From positions 248,001 to 312,000 of the forward strand of contig NZ_JWLI01000007.1 of assembly GCF_000813965.1 (NCBI RefSeq): a stretch of DNA of 64,000 nucleotides. The letters run 5' to 3'. A program made the position numbers and the translations under genes. This document shows, piece after piece, positions 26,562 to 35,394 of this stretch (position 1 is its first letter; each line of letters opens with the position of its first letter). The notes under the pieces were generated by a model that searched no databases, was not told where the DNA came from, and worked only from the letters and a program-made list of their open reading frames with translations. The DNA comes from Leisingera sp. ANG-M7 (lineage in GTDB: Bacteria > Pseudomonadota > Alphaproteobacteria > Rhodobacterales > Rhodobacteraceae).

Positions 26562-26765
26562 TTAGCAAGTCGGTGCGGATCCGTCCGAGTTCGGCATGCA
26601 GGCCCCGGCCGCATCCATCGAGTCGCCGACGTCATCCGCCAGGTTGTCCAAGGCAGCAGTGCCCAGAGCCACTGCCAGCGCGATGGCAATGCCGTATTCC
26701 ACCAGTGTCACTCCGCGTTCGTCGCCGCGCAGCTTGGACAGCATCGTTTTCAGATATGCAGTCAT
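26562..26765 (-). CDS. flp: Flp family type IVb pilin
   Basis: 67 residues. A short basic leader (MTAYLKTMLSKLRGDERG) is followed by the Flp motif 'VTLVEYGIAIALAVALG', with glutamate at position 5 and tyrosine at 6 after the expected cleavage point G18/V19. It is cleaved by CpaA and polymerised into the pilus. The mature C-terminus has two cysteines, 'GACMPNSDGSAPTC', which could form a disulfide. It is first in the Tad operon, with a GGGAG ribosome-binding site. Confidence 0.92.
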   Translation of the reverse strand: MTAYLKTMLSKLRGDERGVTLVEYGIAIALAVALGTAALDNLADDVGDSMDAAGACMPNSDGSAPTC

Positions 26766-26961
26766 TTCAGTCTCCCATCAGATAGACGCCGGCAGGCCGG
26801 CGGTTCATGTGGCTGCGGCACCGATTGGCACCGGCCTGCATTGACCCTACCGGCGGCCGGAAGATCGGCGCATCAGCCCGAAAGGCCAGAAACACACGTC
26901 AGGGATGTATTAATTCCCGCTGCCCCGACAGCCGGAGCCGGTTGCCGGGCTGAGAAAAAGA

Positions 26962-26987
26962 AAAGCCCCGGCGACAGCCGGGGCTTT
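26962..26987 (-). terminator. Intrinsic terminator of the phosphonate cluster
   Basis: A perfect 11-bp stem AAAGCCCCGGC/GCCGGGGCTTT with a GACA loop. On the minus strand it is followed by a TTTTCTTTTT run. It lies 24 bases after the stop of the PbfA-like gene and isolates that gene from the flp promoter. Confidence 0.85.
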
Positions 26988-27010
26988 GTCATGCGCTGAC
27001 TAACGAGGCG

Positions 27011-28357
27011 TCAGTCTGACGCCTTCACCGCTGCTATAACGATATCAAGCGCCCGATCCAGATCCTCGCGGGAGATGGTAAGCGGCGGCGACAGAGTCAG
27101 CACGCTGCCCTGGCTGATCTTGTAGCTGAGCCCAGCCTCAAGACAGGCGTAGTAGATCTGTTCTGCCTTGGCGATGCCGGGCGCCATGGTCTGGCGGTCC
27201 TCGACGATCTCTACCCCGAACATCAGCCCGCGGCCTCGGATGTCACCGACGATAGACACCTGGCCCAGCGCATCGCGTAACCGCTCCAGCGCGTGGCGGC
27301 CCAGCTCGGCGGAGCGTTCCACCAGCCCCTCCTCCTCAAGGATCTGCAGCGTCGTCAGGGCGGCGCGGGCAGTGACCGGGTTTTTCTCATGCGTGTAATG
27401 ACCGATGGCAAAATCGCCGCAGACATCCAGTTCGCGCCGCGCCACGCAGGCGGCGATGGGCAGGATACCGCCGCCCAGCGATTTGCCGAGCGTCACGATG
27501 TCCGGCACGATCCCGTCGTGCTGGAAAGAGAACATCTGCCCGGTCTTACCCAGTCCGGTGGGGATCTCATCCAGGATCAGCAGCACCCCGTGCTTGTCGC
27601 AGATCTCGCGAACCGATTTCCAGAACCCCTGCGGCGGCACATTCGGGACCGCACGCATCGCTTCGGCGATGAAGGCGCAATAGTCGCCGTCGCGGCCCAG
27701 CACATAGTCGATCATCCGCGCGCAGGCCTCGGCGCTGGCCTCCAGCGACTTGTGGCCGTAGGCGCAGTTCGACGGGCTGAACGGTGCCACATGCTCCGTT
27801 CCCGGCAGCAAGGGGCCTGCGATATGGCTGCGGAAGGTGGCCTCTCCCCCGACCGAGGCGGCGCCAAACCCCGCGCCATGGAACGCATCCCAGAAGCTGA
27901 GAGTCTTGAACCGGCCGGTGGCGGCGCGGGCGATTTTCAGCGCCACCTCGTTGGCGTCGGATCCGCCGGTCGTGAACAGGGTCTTGCCAAGATCGCCAGG
28001 GGTGATTGCCGTCAGTTTCTCCGCCAATTCCACTGCGGGTTCATTGGTGAAGCGGCGCGGTGCAAAGGGCAGGTCGTCCAGCTGCTGCTTGATCGCGGCG
28101 ACCAGCTTGGGGTGGCCATAGCCCAGATGGTGCACAGAGTTGCCGTGGAAATCCATGTAGCGGCGGCCGTCCATGTCCTCGATCCAGATACCCTCGGCCT
28201 TGGCGATGGTGCTGACGCAGGGGCTGGATAGGCTCTGGTGCAGGAAGGCATCCGCATCCCGCTCCAGCAGCGGTGCGGAATTGGGGCCGATGGATGTTTT
28301 CAGCCAGGCCTTGCGGGCCTCGGACGTGTTGGATTCACCTTCCGTATGGACGAGCAT
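27011..28357 (-). CDS. pbfA: PLP enzyme of class III aminotransferase fold, probable (R)-1-hydroxy-2-aminoethylphosphonate ammonia-lyase
   Basis: 448 residues. Class III aminotransferase fold with D263 in 'LILDEIPTGLGKTG' and PLP lysine K292 in 'VTLGKSLGGG'. Its place directly after phnW-phnA-phnY matches the ancillary gene pbfA, described in Vibrio and others. PbfA is a lyase that turns (R)-1-hydroxy-2-aminoethylphosphonate into phosphonoacetaldehyde and ammonia, feeding the same pathway. The sequence alone does not separate lyase from transaminase, so the name rests on context and overall resemblance. A hairpin after phnY may lower its expression relative to phnWAY. Confidence 0.72.
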   Translation of the reverse strand: MLVHTEGESNTSEARKAWLKTSIGPNSAPLLERDADAFLHQSLSSPCVSTIAKAEGIWIEDMDGRRYMDFHGNSVHHLGYGHPKLVAAIKQQLDDLPFAPRRFTNEPAVELAEKLTAITPGDLGKTLFTTGGSDANEVALKIARAATGRFKTLSFWDAFHGAGFGAASVGGEATFRSHIAGPLLPGTEHVAPFSPSNCAYGHKSLEASAEACARMIDYVLGRDGDYCAFIAEAMRAVPNVPPQGFWKSVREICDKHGVLLILDEIPTGLGKTGQMFSFQHDGIVPDIVTLGKSLGGGILPIAACVARRELDVCGDFAIGHYTHEKNPVTARAALTTLQILEEEGLVERSAELGRHALERLRDALGQVSIVGDIRGRGLMFGVEIVEDRQTMAPGIAKAEQIYYACLEAGLSYKISQGSVLTLSPPLTISREDLDRALDIVIAAVKASD

Positions 28358-28399
28358 GTGGTGCCTCTGTGCAGGGGGTCAAAAGAGAAAGCTAAAAAG

Positions 28400-28427
28400 G
28401 CCGGGGCCAGGTGGAGCCAGCCCCGGC
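28400..28427 (-). terminator. Terminator-like hairpin between phnY and pbfA
   Basis: GCCGGGGC (28400-28407) pairs perfectly with GCCCCGGC (28420-28427). On the minus strand it is followed by CCTTTTTAG. It starts 10 bases after the phnY stop, so phnWAY transcripts should end here in part. Confidence 0.65.
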
Positions 28428-28436
28428 GGGCCGGTG

Positions 28437-29885
28437 TTATTCCGGCCAGGGGAGTGAGTAGGTCTTCACGTTGGTGAAGAATTTCATCGCCTCAATAACG
28501 CCTTCCTTGACCCCGTTGCCGGAATCCTTGATGCCGCCGAAAGGGGACATCTCGATCCGGTAGCCGGGCTGCTCCCAGATGTTGCAGGTGCCCACGTCCA
28601 GACCGTTGATATAAGCAATCGCCCGGTTCAGATCATTGGTGCAGACACCCGACGACAGCCCGAACTCGGTGGAGTTGGAGATCCGCATCACCTCAGCGTC
28701 GTCATCCGGCACCCGGACGATGGGCACGATGGGGCCAAAGGTCTCTTCCATCACCAACTCGCTGTTGTGCGGCACCTTGTCGACCACGATGGGCGGCAGC
28801 AGCGCCCCCTGGCGGCCAGGGTGGTAGAGGATCTCCGCGCCCTCGGCCTCGGCCATGTAGACGCGTTTCTCGAACAGCTCCGCTGCCTTGTCGTGGATGA
28901 CGCACCCCAGTTCGGTTTCCGGGTCCTGGGGGTCGCCGAACTTGATCTTCTGCGCCTTCTCCAGCACCAGCGGCACAAAGCGGTCGGCAACGCTTTCCTG
29001 TACCAGGATGCGCTTGATCGCGGTGCAGCGCTGGCCGGAGTTGCCGGTGGCGCCCGCCACGGCAATGGTTGCGGCTTTCTCGAGATCGGCATCGCTCAGG
29101 TCGTTGCAGACAATCAGCGGGTCGTTGCCGCCCAACTCCAGCGCCTGGCGCTTGTAGACGCCCTTTTCGGCAATCATCTTGCCCACTGGCACGCCGCCGG
29201 TGAAGGTGATGATGTCGATGTTTTCATTGGTGATCATCTCGTCACCAATGTCCTTGGGCCAGCCCGTGACCACCTGAAACATCTCCGGCGGCAGGCCTGC
29301 TTCGTACAGGATATCAGCCAGCGCGATGCAGGTCAGCGGCGTCAGTTCCGTCGGCTTGCAAACCATGCAGTTGTTAGTGGCAATCGCAGGCGCGATCTTG
29401 TGGCTGACCATGTTCAAAGGGTGGTTGAACGGGGTGATCGCCGAGATTGCCTTCACCGGTTCGCGCTTGGTGAAGATCTTGCGCGCCTTGCCGTTGTGGG
29501 TCAGATCGCAGGAGAAGATCTCGCCATCGTCCTTCAGCGCTTCGGCAGCGGCAAACTGATAGACGTCCTGCGCACGCTTGGTCTCATAGATCGCATGCTG
29601 ATGGCAGATGCCCAGCTCCAGCGTCAGCCATTTGGCCAGCCACTCGCGCTTTTCCCCGATCAGCTCCCCTGCCCGCTGCAGGATCTGGCTGCGCTCATAG
29701 CGGGTCAGCTTGGGCGTGTAGTTCGCGGCAATCTCAAACGCCTTGCGGGCGTGCTCAGCCTGCCCCGCCGGCACATGGCCCACCACCTCGTTGGTATAGG
29801 GGTAGAGAACCGGCACGGTTTCCTCGGTAAAGACCACCTCGCCCCCGATCCGCATGCCCTCGTTTCGGATTTCGATATCGCTCAT
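28437..29885 (-). CDS. phnY: Phosphonoacetaldehyde dehydrogenase
   Basis: 482 residues from ATG at 29885, chosen because AAGGA lies seven bases before it; the ATG at 29900 has no ribosome-binding site. Aldehyde dehydrogenase fold with N154 in 'TPFNHPLN', E250 in 'ALELGG' and catalytic C287 in 'NSGQRCTAI'. R286 next to the cysteine corresponds to the phosphonate-binding arginine reported for Sinorhizobium meliloti PhnY. It oxidises phosphonoacetaldehyde to phosphonoacetate with NAD+. Between phnA and pbfA in the cluster. Confidence 0.92.
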   Translation of the reverse strand: MSDIEIRNEGMRIGGEVVFTEETVPVLYPYTNEVVGHVPAGQAEHARKAFEIAANYTPKLTRYERSQILQRAGELIGEKREWLAKWLTLELGICHQHAIYETKRAQDVYQFAAAEALKDDGEIFSCDLTHNGKARKIFTKREPVKAISAITPFNHPLNMVSHKIAPAIATNNCMVCKPTELTPLTCIALADILYEAGLPPEMFQVVTGWPKDIGDEMITNENIDIITFTGGVPVGKMIAEKGVYKRQALELGGNDPLIVCNDLSDADLEKAATIAVAGATGNSGQRCTAIKRILVQESVADRFVPLVLEKAQKIKFGDPQDPETELGCVIHDKAAELFEKRVYMAEAEGAEILYHPGRQGALLPPIVVDKVPHNSELVMEETFGPIVPIVRVPDDDAEVMRISNSTEFGLSSGVCTNDLNRAIAYINGLDVGTCNIWEQPGYRIEMSPFGGIKDSGNGVKEGVIEAMKFFTNVKTYSLPWPE

Positions 29886-29902
29886 CGCCTGATCCTTCAT
29901 GG

Positions 29903-31147
29903 TTACAGCGCCGCCGCCTGCGCGGCATAGAAAAACGCATCAAAGTTGCGCAGCACCGGGCGCTCGGGCAGCGGCAGGACGCGGTTGCAGATGAAGGGTA
30001 CCTCCTGTTCGGTCAGCCCGCCATGGCTGCGCAGCGGCTCTTTAAGCGCCGCCAGATCATGACGGTGCTCAGACGTGCCGATGCAAATATTCTCGCCCGA
30101 AACCAGGATGATATCGCCAATCCGGTCGGCGGGCAGTTCGAACCGGGCCACCGCCTCCTCGCGGGTCAGCACATCGGTGATCGCGTCATAACCGGCCAGC
30201 CGTTCCATAATTTCCGAACGGTTCGCGCCTTCAGGCAGATAGCAGGTGGCAAAGGAACCGAGCGCGCCGTGGTGTACCACATAGGGATCGGTGATCGGCA
30301 GGATCACCCGCGCCTGGCCCTCACCCAGCCATTCATCCATCAGGTCCTGCACATAGATCACGCTGGGGGAACCGTCGGCGTGATGCTTGGGTTTCATGCC
30401 GTGGTCGGCGGTCACCACGATGGCGGCGCCCAGCGCGTCCAGCTCTGTCAGGTACTTGTCGAACATCTCATAGAAGGCCTTGGCCTCCGCCTGGTCAGGG
30501 CTGTACTTGTGCTGCACATAGTCGGTGGTGGTCAGATACATCACATCCGGCGCCCATTCCTTCAACAGCTTCACACCGGCGGCAAAGACAAACTCGCTCA
30601 GCTCTGCCGAATAGACTTCAGGCTGCGCCATGCCGAGCCACGCGCTGGCTTTCTCCTGGCCATGCTCAGCCGCGGTAGAGGTGTCGGATTTTTCAGCCGA
30701 GAAGCACTTGGCGCGGTCGTCGCCGAACTCCAGGCCTGCGCCAAGCAGCGCCCGCAGCTTGTCCTTGGCGGTAACCACGGCCACCCGCGCGCCGGCGTCA
30801 TAAAAGGCCTTGAACACCGTCGGCGCCCGCAGGAAGCGCACGTCGTTCATCATCACTTCTTCGCCGGTGTCCGGGTCGATCAGGTAGTTTCCGCAGATCC
30901 CGTGCACCACCGGCGGGCGGCCGGTCGCAATCGAAAGGTTGTTGGGGTTGGTGAAGCTCGGCACCACCGAATGCGCCAGCCGGTCGGTGCCTTCCGCGCG
31001 CATCCGCTTGAGCGTGGGCATCAGACCGTCGGCAATTGCCTTGTCCAGATACTCCGGCTCGCAGCCGTCCAGGCAAATGGCAATCGCGCAGGTCTTGGGC
31101 ACATCATAGGCGCGGCCGTTTGCCACGACGGGGGATTGAATGGTCAT
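29903..31147 (-). CDS. phnA: Phosphonoacetate hydrolase
   Basis: 414 residues, alkaline phosphatase superfamily. The nucleophile and metal region reads '[12 protein letters not shown]' (D27) and '[15 protein letters not shown]' (T66), equivalent to D29 and T68 of the S. meliloti enzyme. '[12 protein letters not shown]' gives further zinc ligands. It splits phosphonoacetate to acetate and phosphate, the last step of the phnWAY route. GAGGA lies 9 bases before the start. Confidence 0.93.
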   Translation of the reverse strand: MTIQSPVVANGRAYDVPKTCAIAICLDGCEPEYLDKAIADGLMPTLKRMRAEGTDRLAHSVVPSFTNPNNLSIATGRPPVVHGICGNYLIDPDTGEEVMMNDVRFLRAPTVFKAFYDAGARVAVVTAKDKLRALLGAGLEFGDDRAKCFSAEKSDTSTAAEHGQEKASAWLGMAQPEVYSAELSEFVFAAGVKLLKEWAPDVMYLTTTDYVQHKYSPDQAEAKAFYEMFDKYLTELDALGAAIVVTADHGMKPKHHADGSPSVIYVQDLMDEWLGEGQARVILPITDPYVVHHGALGSFATCYLPEGANRSEIMERLAGYDAITDVLTREEAVARFELPADRIGDIILVSGENICIGTSEHRHDLAALKEPLRSHGGLTEQEVPFICNRVLPLPERPVLRNFDAFFYAAQAAAL

Positions 31148-31167
31148 ATCTTAAAGTCCTCTATGTC

Positions 31168-32355
31168 TCAGGCGGCCAGTTTGGCGCGTTCTTCCAGCGC
31201 CGCGGCGGGCGGGGCCGCGCTGGCGACGCCCATTTCGGCAAGCGTTTCCTTGGCGGCAGTCACAACCTGCCGCATCACGTTTTCATCCATCTGCCCGATG
31301 CAGCCGACGCGGAAACTGTCCACAACGGTCAGCTTGCCCGGATAGATGATAAAGCCCTTCTCCTTCATCAGATCGTAGAAGCGGCCGAAGACGAAATTCG
31401 CATCCGCAGGGCAAAAGAATGTGACGATGATGGGCGACAGCCAGCGGTTCTGCAGCAGGGTCTCGAACCCCAGCTCGCGCATTCCGGCAACCATTACATC
31501 GCGGTTTCGGGTGTAGCGGCCGCCGCGCCCCGCGACGCCGCCTTCAGCCTCATGCGCCTTGAGCGCTTCCAGGAAGGCCGCAACCACATGGGTCGGCGGG
31601 GTGAACCGCCACTGGCCGGTCTTTTCCATATGCGCCCATTGCGCATGCACATCCAGGGACAGCGAATGGCTGTTGCCCTTGGCCGCCTCAAGTTCCTCTT
31701 TGCGGGCAATGACAAAGCCAAAGCCCGGCACCCCTTCGATGCATTTGTTGGCAGAGGAGACCATCGCCTCATAGCGGATCTGCGACGGCTGCAGTTCAAT
31801 CGCGCCAAAGGCCGACATCGAGTCGATCAGCAATTTGCGGCCCGCGGCGTAAACAGCCTCGGAAATCTCCTCCACCGGGTTCAGAATGCCGGAGGAGGTC
31901 TCGCAGTGGATTGCCACCACATGGGTGATTGACGGATCTTCCGCCAGTATCTGCGCCACCTCATCACCGCGCGGCGGCAGGTAGTCGCCCTTGTCCAGCA
32001 GCTGATAGTCGCGGCCCAGGTATTGCAGCGTCTGCGCCGAGCGCAGCCCGTAGGCGCCATTGGCAAGCACCAGCGCCTTGCCGTCCCGCGGCACAAAGGA
32101 GGCCAGCATTGCCTCCACCGCGAAGCTGCCGGAGCCCTGCATCGGAACGCAGTCATATTCGCCAGCGCCATCGCCCAGCAGCGCCAGCAGGCGGCTGCGC
32201 ATGTCGCGGGTCATGGCGCGGAAGTCGTCGTCCCAGCTGCCCCAGTCGCGAAGCATGGCCTGTTTCACCTCATAGGATGTGGTCAGCGGCCCGGGTGTCA
32301 GAAGGTAAGGCTCGCCCAGAAAAGGCGGGTCTATCTGCGGTGCGGAAGCGGTCAT
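31168..32355 (-). CDS. phnW: 2-aminoethylphosphonate:pyruvate transaminase
   Basis: 395 residues from ATG at 32355 with GGAG upstream; an extended start to 32400 is rejected. Class V aminotransferase with 'LLTPGPLTTS' near the N-terminus, D178 in 'LLIDSMSAFG' and PLP lysine K204 in 'VSSANKCIEGVPGFGFV', all typical of PhnW. It converts 2-aminoethylphosphonate and pyruvate to phosphonoacetaldehyde and alanine, opening the pathway. First gene of the operon; divergent from the LysR regulator. Confidence 0.94.
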   Translation of the reverse strand: MTASAPQIDPPFLGEPYLLTPGPLTTSYEVKQAMLRDWGSWDDDFRAMTRDMRSRLLALLGDGAGEYDCVPMQGSGSFAVEAMLASFVPRDGKALVLANGAYGLRSAQTLQYLGRDYQLLDKGDYLPPRGDEVAQILAEDPSITHVVAIHCETSSGILNPVEEISEAVYAAGRKLLIDSMSAFGAIELQPSQIRYEAMVSSANKCIEGVPGFGFVIARKEELEAAKGNSHSLSLDVHAQWAHMEKTGQWRFTPPTHVVAAFLEALKAHEAEGGVAGRGGRYTRNRDVMVAGMRELGFETLLQNRWLSPIIVTFFCPADANFVFGRFYDLMKEKGFIIYPGKLTVVDSFRVGCIGQMDENVMRQVVTAAKETLAEMGVASAAPPAAALEERAKLAA

Positions 32356-32413
32356 TGCCTGTCTCCAAAGCATGGTTCGAGAGCATGATTGCGCCAGCAC
32401 AGTTCATATGTAA

Positions 32414-32430
32414 AATTGCAAAAAACAATT
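32414..32430. promoter_or_regulatory. LysR-type box in the phnW-lysR intergenic region
   Basis: AATTG-CAAAAAA-CAATT has 5-bp arms and a 7-base spacer, with the T-N11-A core usual for LysR regulators. It is placed between the two divergent starts, 59 bases from phnW and 41 from lysR. Confidence 0.55.
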
Positions 32431-32435
32431 CAATG

Positions 32436-32450
32436 ATAGGCCCAGCCTAT
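32436..32450. promoter_or_regulatory. Second palindrome in the phnW-lysR intergenic region
   Basis: ATAGGC-CCA-GCCTAT is a perfect 6-bp inverted repeat with a 3-base spacer, whose centre lies 21 bases (two helical turns) from the centre of the LysR-type box. It could be an activation half-site or the site of another regulator. Confidence 0.5.
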
Positions 32451-32471
32451 ACAAGTTTACAGGGTCAAAAT

Positions 32472-33341
32472 ATGCGTCATTCTCAGCTCAAGGCCTTTCA
32501 CCACGTGGCCCTTCTGGGCGGCTTTTCCCGCGCCGCCGAGGCTCTGCACCTGACCCAGCCCGCGGTTTCGGAACAGGTTCGCAAACTGGAGCAGGACCAC
32601 GATGTGCTGCTGTTCCGGCGCGAGAAGAAACGGGTGTTCCTGACAGCCGCAGGCGAGGAACTGCTTCACATGACCAAGCAGTACTTCGAGGTGGAAAGCC
32701 GGATCGGAGACTACCTGTCGGCAACCCGCGCCGCTGTTGAAGGGGAGTTGCGCATCATCGCCGACTCCGCCCAGCACATGACCGGCTTCCTGGGACCGTT
32801 CCAGAAACGCTACCCGAAAGTGGTAATTTCGCTGCGTGCCGGGAACACTGGCGAAATCATTGATGAACTGCGCGACTACAACGCCGAAATCGGGGTCGCC
32901 GGCAGCCTGTCCCCCGGTAAGGATATGAGTGTGTTGAACCTCGGTGCCACCGGCATCGTTGCCTTCGCCGCGCGCGGCCTGCTGATGGCCTCTCAGACAG
33001 ACCTGTCGTTCCAGGAGCTGGCGCAGCTGCCCCTGGTGTTCCGCGAGGAGGGCTCAAAGACCCGCGAGAAAGTAGAGACCGCCGCACGGGAACAGGGAAT
33101 CCGGCTGAAGCCCGCAATTGTCGCCGAAGGGCGCGAGGCCGTGCGCGAGCTTGTTGCCTCCGGCGCAGGTATCGGTTTTGTCTCCGAGGCGGAGTTCGGC
33201 CACGACGACCGCCTGGTTAAATACAGCCTGCGCGATGCCGACCTCACGATGAGCGAAAGCATCATCTATCTCACCCAGCGCCGTGACGTCCGCGTGATCC
33301 GCGCCTTCATGGACTTTGCCAAAGGTATTCAGGCAAAATAA
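32472..33341 (+). CDS. LysR-family regulator of phosphonate catabolism
   Basis: 289 residues from ATG at 32472. The helix-turn-helix spans 1-62 ('FHHVALLGGFSRAAEALHLTQPAVSEQVRKLEQ') and a short-type substrate domain covers about 90-289. An upstream open frame back to 31929 lies antisense to phnW and is discarded. The divergent position to phnW-phnA-phnY-pbfA suggests activation by 2-aminoethylphosphonate or an intermediate rather than by phosphate starvation. No Pho box is evident. Confidence 0.88.
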   Translation: MRHSQLKAFHHVALLGGFSRAAEALHLTQPAVSEQVRKLEQDHDVLLFRREKKRVFLTAAGEELLHMTKQYFEVESRIGDYLSATRAAVEGELRIIADSAQHMTGFLGPFQKRYPKVVISLRAGNTGEIIDELRDYNAEIGVAGSLSPGKDMSVLNLGATGIVAFAARGLLMASQTDLSFQELAQLPLVFREEGSKTREKVETAAREQGIRLKPAIVAEGREAVRELVASGAGIGFVSEAEFGHDDRLVKYSLRDADLTMSESIIYLTQRRDVRVIRAFMDFAKGIQAK

Positions 33342-33540
33342 CGCGCTGCGGGCAAGTCGCGTGAAAAGATTAGCCGCCGCCGGTTCGGACACAAGTATGG
33401 CAGGGTCAGGAACAAGCACTGGTTAAACTTTTCCATTCAGCTGATTCATTGTTTTTCAATGCTTGCTTTCCAGAATAGACATTCGGTTCTAGTCTGCAGA
33501 AAACCGCAAGGATTTCCCGGAACTTCAATTCAGGCGCTCA

Positions 33541-35394
33541 ATGACCAAGCAGCGTGTTACGCGTAAATACCTTCGTCTGCGCAGCGGCATCGCCTTGGCA
33601 ATCCTGCTGGCGGCCGCTGTGGCCGCATTCTGCGTCACCCTCTCCGGTCAAAGGAGCGTGGTCCGGCGGGCGGAGAACACCAGGGTCCTCGACCAGCTTC
33701 TTGTTTCCCTCTCCGAATTGTCGCTGGCCTTTGACGAGCTGAAGAATGACCCGGGCAGCCAGAAGGCGCTGATTGCGCGCGGGCGCATCCGGCGGAGCGC
33801 AAGGCCCGCAGCGGACTCGTTTGCCGGCCTCACCGGTGAAGACGCGCTTTCAGCGTTCTCGCCGCAGGCGCAGGAAATCCTATCCCAGCCGGCGCTGAAT
33901 CCGATCTCCGAACTGGAGGACATCCTGCTGCTGACAGGGCTGCTCACGGATCCCGCCGCCAACCGGGAGGCGGCCGCGGATATTAAAGCTGCGACGCTGG
34001 CCTCGGACCTGTCCAGGCGGCTGCTGACCATTCTCATGAAAGTGAAGGAAGCCGAAGCCCAGACCAGCCGCATTGCCGCGCAGACTCAGCTGCTCTATGC
34101 GCTGGCGGCCGTGATAATCGGCGCTATCGGCGTATTTGTTGCAGCCCGTTTCGTGCATCTGCCGATGGAGCGCTTCATCATCAGCGCGCAGTCGGAAATC
34201 GAGGCCAGCCGCCGCAAAGCAGAAGCCGCCTCTGAGGCAAAGTCCGTTTTCCTGGCAACGATGAGCCACGAAATCCGCACCCCGCTGAACGGCGTGCTCG
34301 GCTTAGCAGAGCTGTTGAACGACACTGACCTGAATGACCAGCAGCGGCATATGATCCGTATGATGATCGTGAGCGGCAATTCCCTGCTGAGCATCATCAA
34401 CGATGTTCTGGACCTGTCCAAGGCCGAAGCCGGCAAGCTGGAAATGGAAGCCGAAGCCTTTAACGTCCGCGCCACCTGCCTGGAGGTGATTGACCTGTTT
34501 TCTGCACGGGCACAGAGCGCAAAGATCAACCTGCGTTTCGAAGCGGCCGCAGAGGTCAGCAACTGGCATGTGCAGGGATACGGCACCGCGATCCGCCAGA
34601 TCGTTGTCAATCTGATCAGCAACGCGTTGAAATTCACCGAAAACGGAACTGTAGAGGTAAAGCTGCAGGAGTTGCCGCCAGCCCCCGGCGGGGACCGGAT
34701 GATCCGCATTACCGTACGCGACACCGGCATCGGGATACCGCCGGAAGCCCAGGAACATATTTTTGAGCAATTCGCCCAGGCCGATGCAACCACAACCACG
34801 CGGTTTGGCGGCACCGGCCTTGGTCTCGCCATCGTCAAGAACCTTACCCAGGCGATTGGCGGCACGATCGCACTCCAAAGCGCCGAAGGCCAGGGCGCCG
34901 AATTCACGGTGGATTTTCCTGCCGGGGATGTGCCGCTGCCGGCTGCGGTTTCCCGGCCCGAACCCGTCAATGCCACTTTCAGCAAGAAGGTGCTGGTTGC
35001 TGATGACAACCGGGTCAACCAGATGGTCGCGGGCAAGATGCTGGAGCGGCTGGGATGCACCGTCATAACAGCAGGAAACGGGTTCGAGGCAGTGGAGCTG
35101 ACACAGAGCTGGGCGCCCGACCTTGTGCTGATGGATGTCCGGATGCCGGAAATGGACGGGCTCGAAGCCACCCGGGCGATCCGTGCCGCAGAGCAGGAGA
35201 AGGGATCGGCGCCGGTCCCGGTCATCGGTCTGTCCGCCAATGCGATGAGCGAGCAGCGTCAGGAAGGCCTGTCCGCAGGAATGAATGATTATCTCGCGAA
35301 ACCCGTCAACAAGGCGGCAATTGCTGCCGCCCTGACCCGCCTTTGGCCGGACGAGGCCGCCGCATGCAGCAAGGGAAGCTCGAAATGCGCCTGA
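33541..35394 (+). CDS. Hybrid sensor histidine kinase / response regulator
   Basis: 617 residues. TM1 at about 16-36, a periplasmic sensor region 37-184 of unknown fold, and TM2 at about 185-203. Then come the HisKA domain with H243 in 'MSHEIRTPLN', HATPase_c (N361, D394 in 'DTGIGIP', 'GGTGLGL' 423-429) and a C-terminal receiver with D488, D489, phospho-acceptor D532 and K587. The downstream gene for a PotD-like binding protein overlaps its end, suggesting that the periplasmic protein presents a ligand to this kinase. No Hpt domain is visible, so phosphotransfer must use a partner encoded elsewhere. Confidence 0.9.
   Translation: MTKQRVTRKYLRLRSGIALAILLAAAVAAFCVTLSGQRSVVRRAENTRVLDQLLVSLSELSLAFDELKNDPGSQKALIARGRIRRSARPAADSFAGLTGEDALSAFSPQAQEILSQPALNPISELEDILLLTGLLTDPAANREAAADIKAATLASDLSRRLLTILMKVKEAEAQTSRIAAQTQLLYALAAVIIGAIGVFVAARFVHLPMERFIISAQSEIEASRRKAEAASEAKSVFLATMSHEIRTPLNGVLGLAELLNDTDLNDQQRHMIRMMIVSGNSLLSIINDVLDLSKAEAGKLEMEAEAFNVRATCLEVIDLFSARAQSAKINLRFEAAAEVSNWHVQGYGTAIRQIVVNLISNALKFTENGTVEVKLQELPPAPGGDRMIRITVRDTGIGIPPEAQEHIFEQFAQADATTTTRFGGTGLGLAIVKNLTQAIGGTIALQSAEGQGAEFTVDFPAGDVPLPAAVSRPEPVNATFSKKVLVADDNRVNQMVAGKMLERLGCTVITAGNGFEAVELTQSWAPDLVLMDVRMPEMDGLEATRAIRAAEQEKGSAPVPVIGLSANAMSEQRQEGLSAGMNDYLAKPVNKAAIAAALTRLWPDEAAACSKGSSKCA

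Noticed and set aside
26800-26842. Sigma-54-like TGGCAC...TGC upstream of flp
   Set aside because: The GG-GC spacing is 9 instead of 10 bases and the orientation is opposite to flp.
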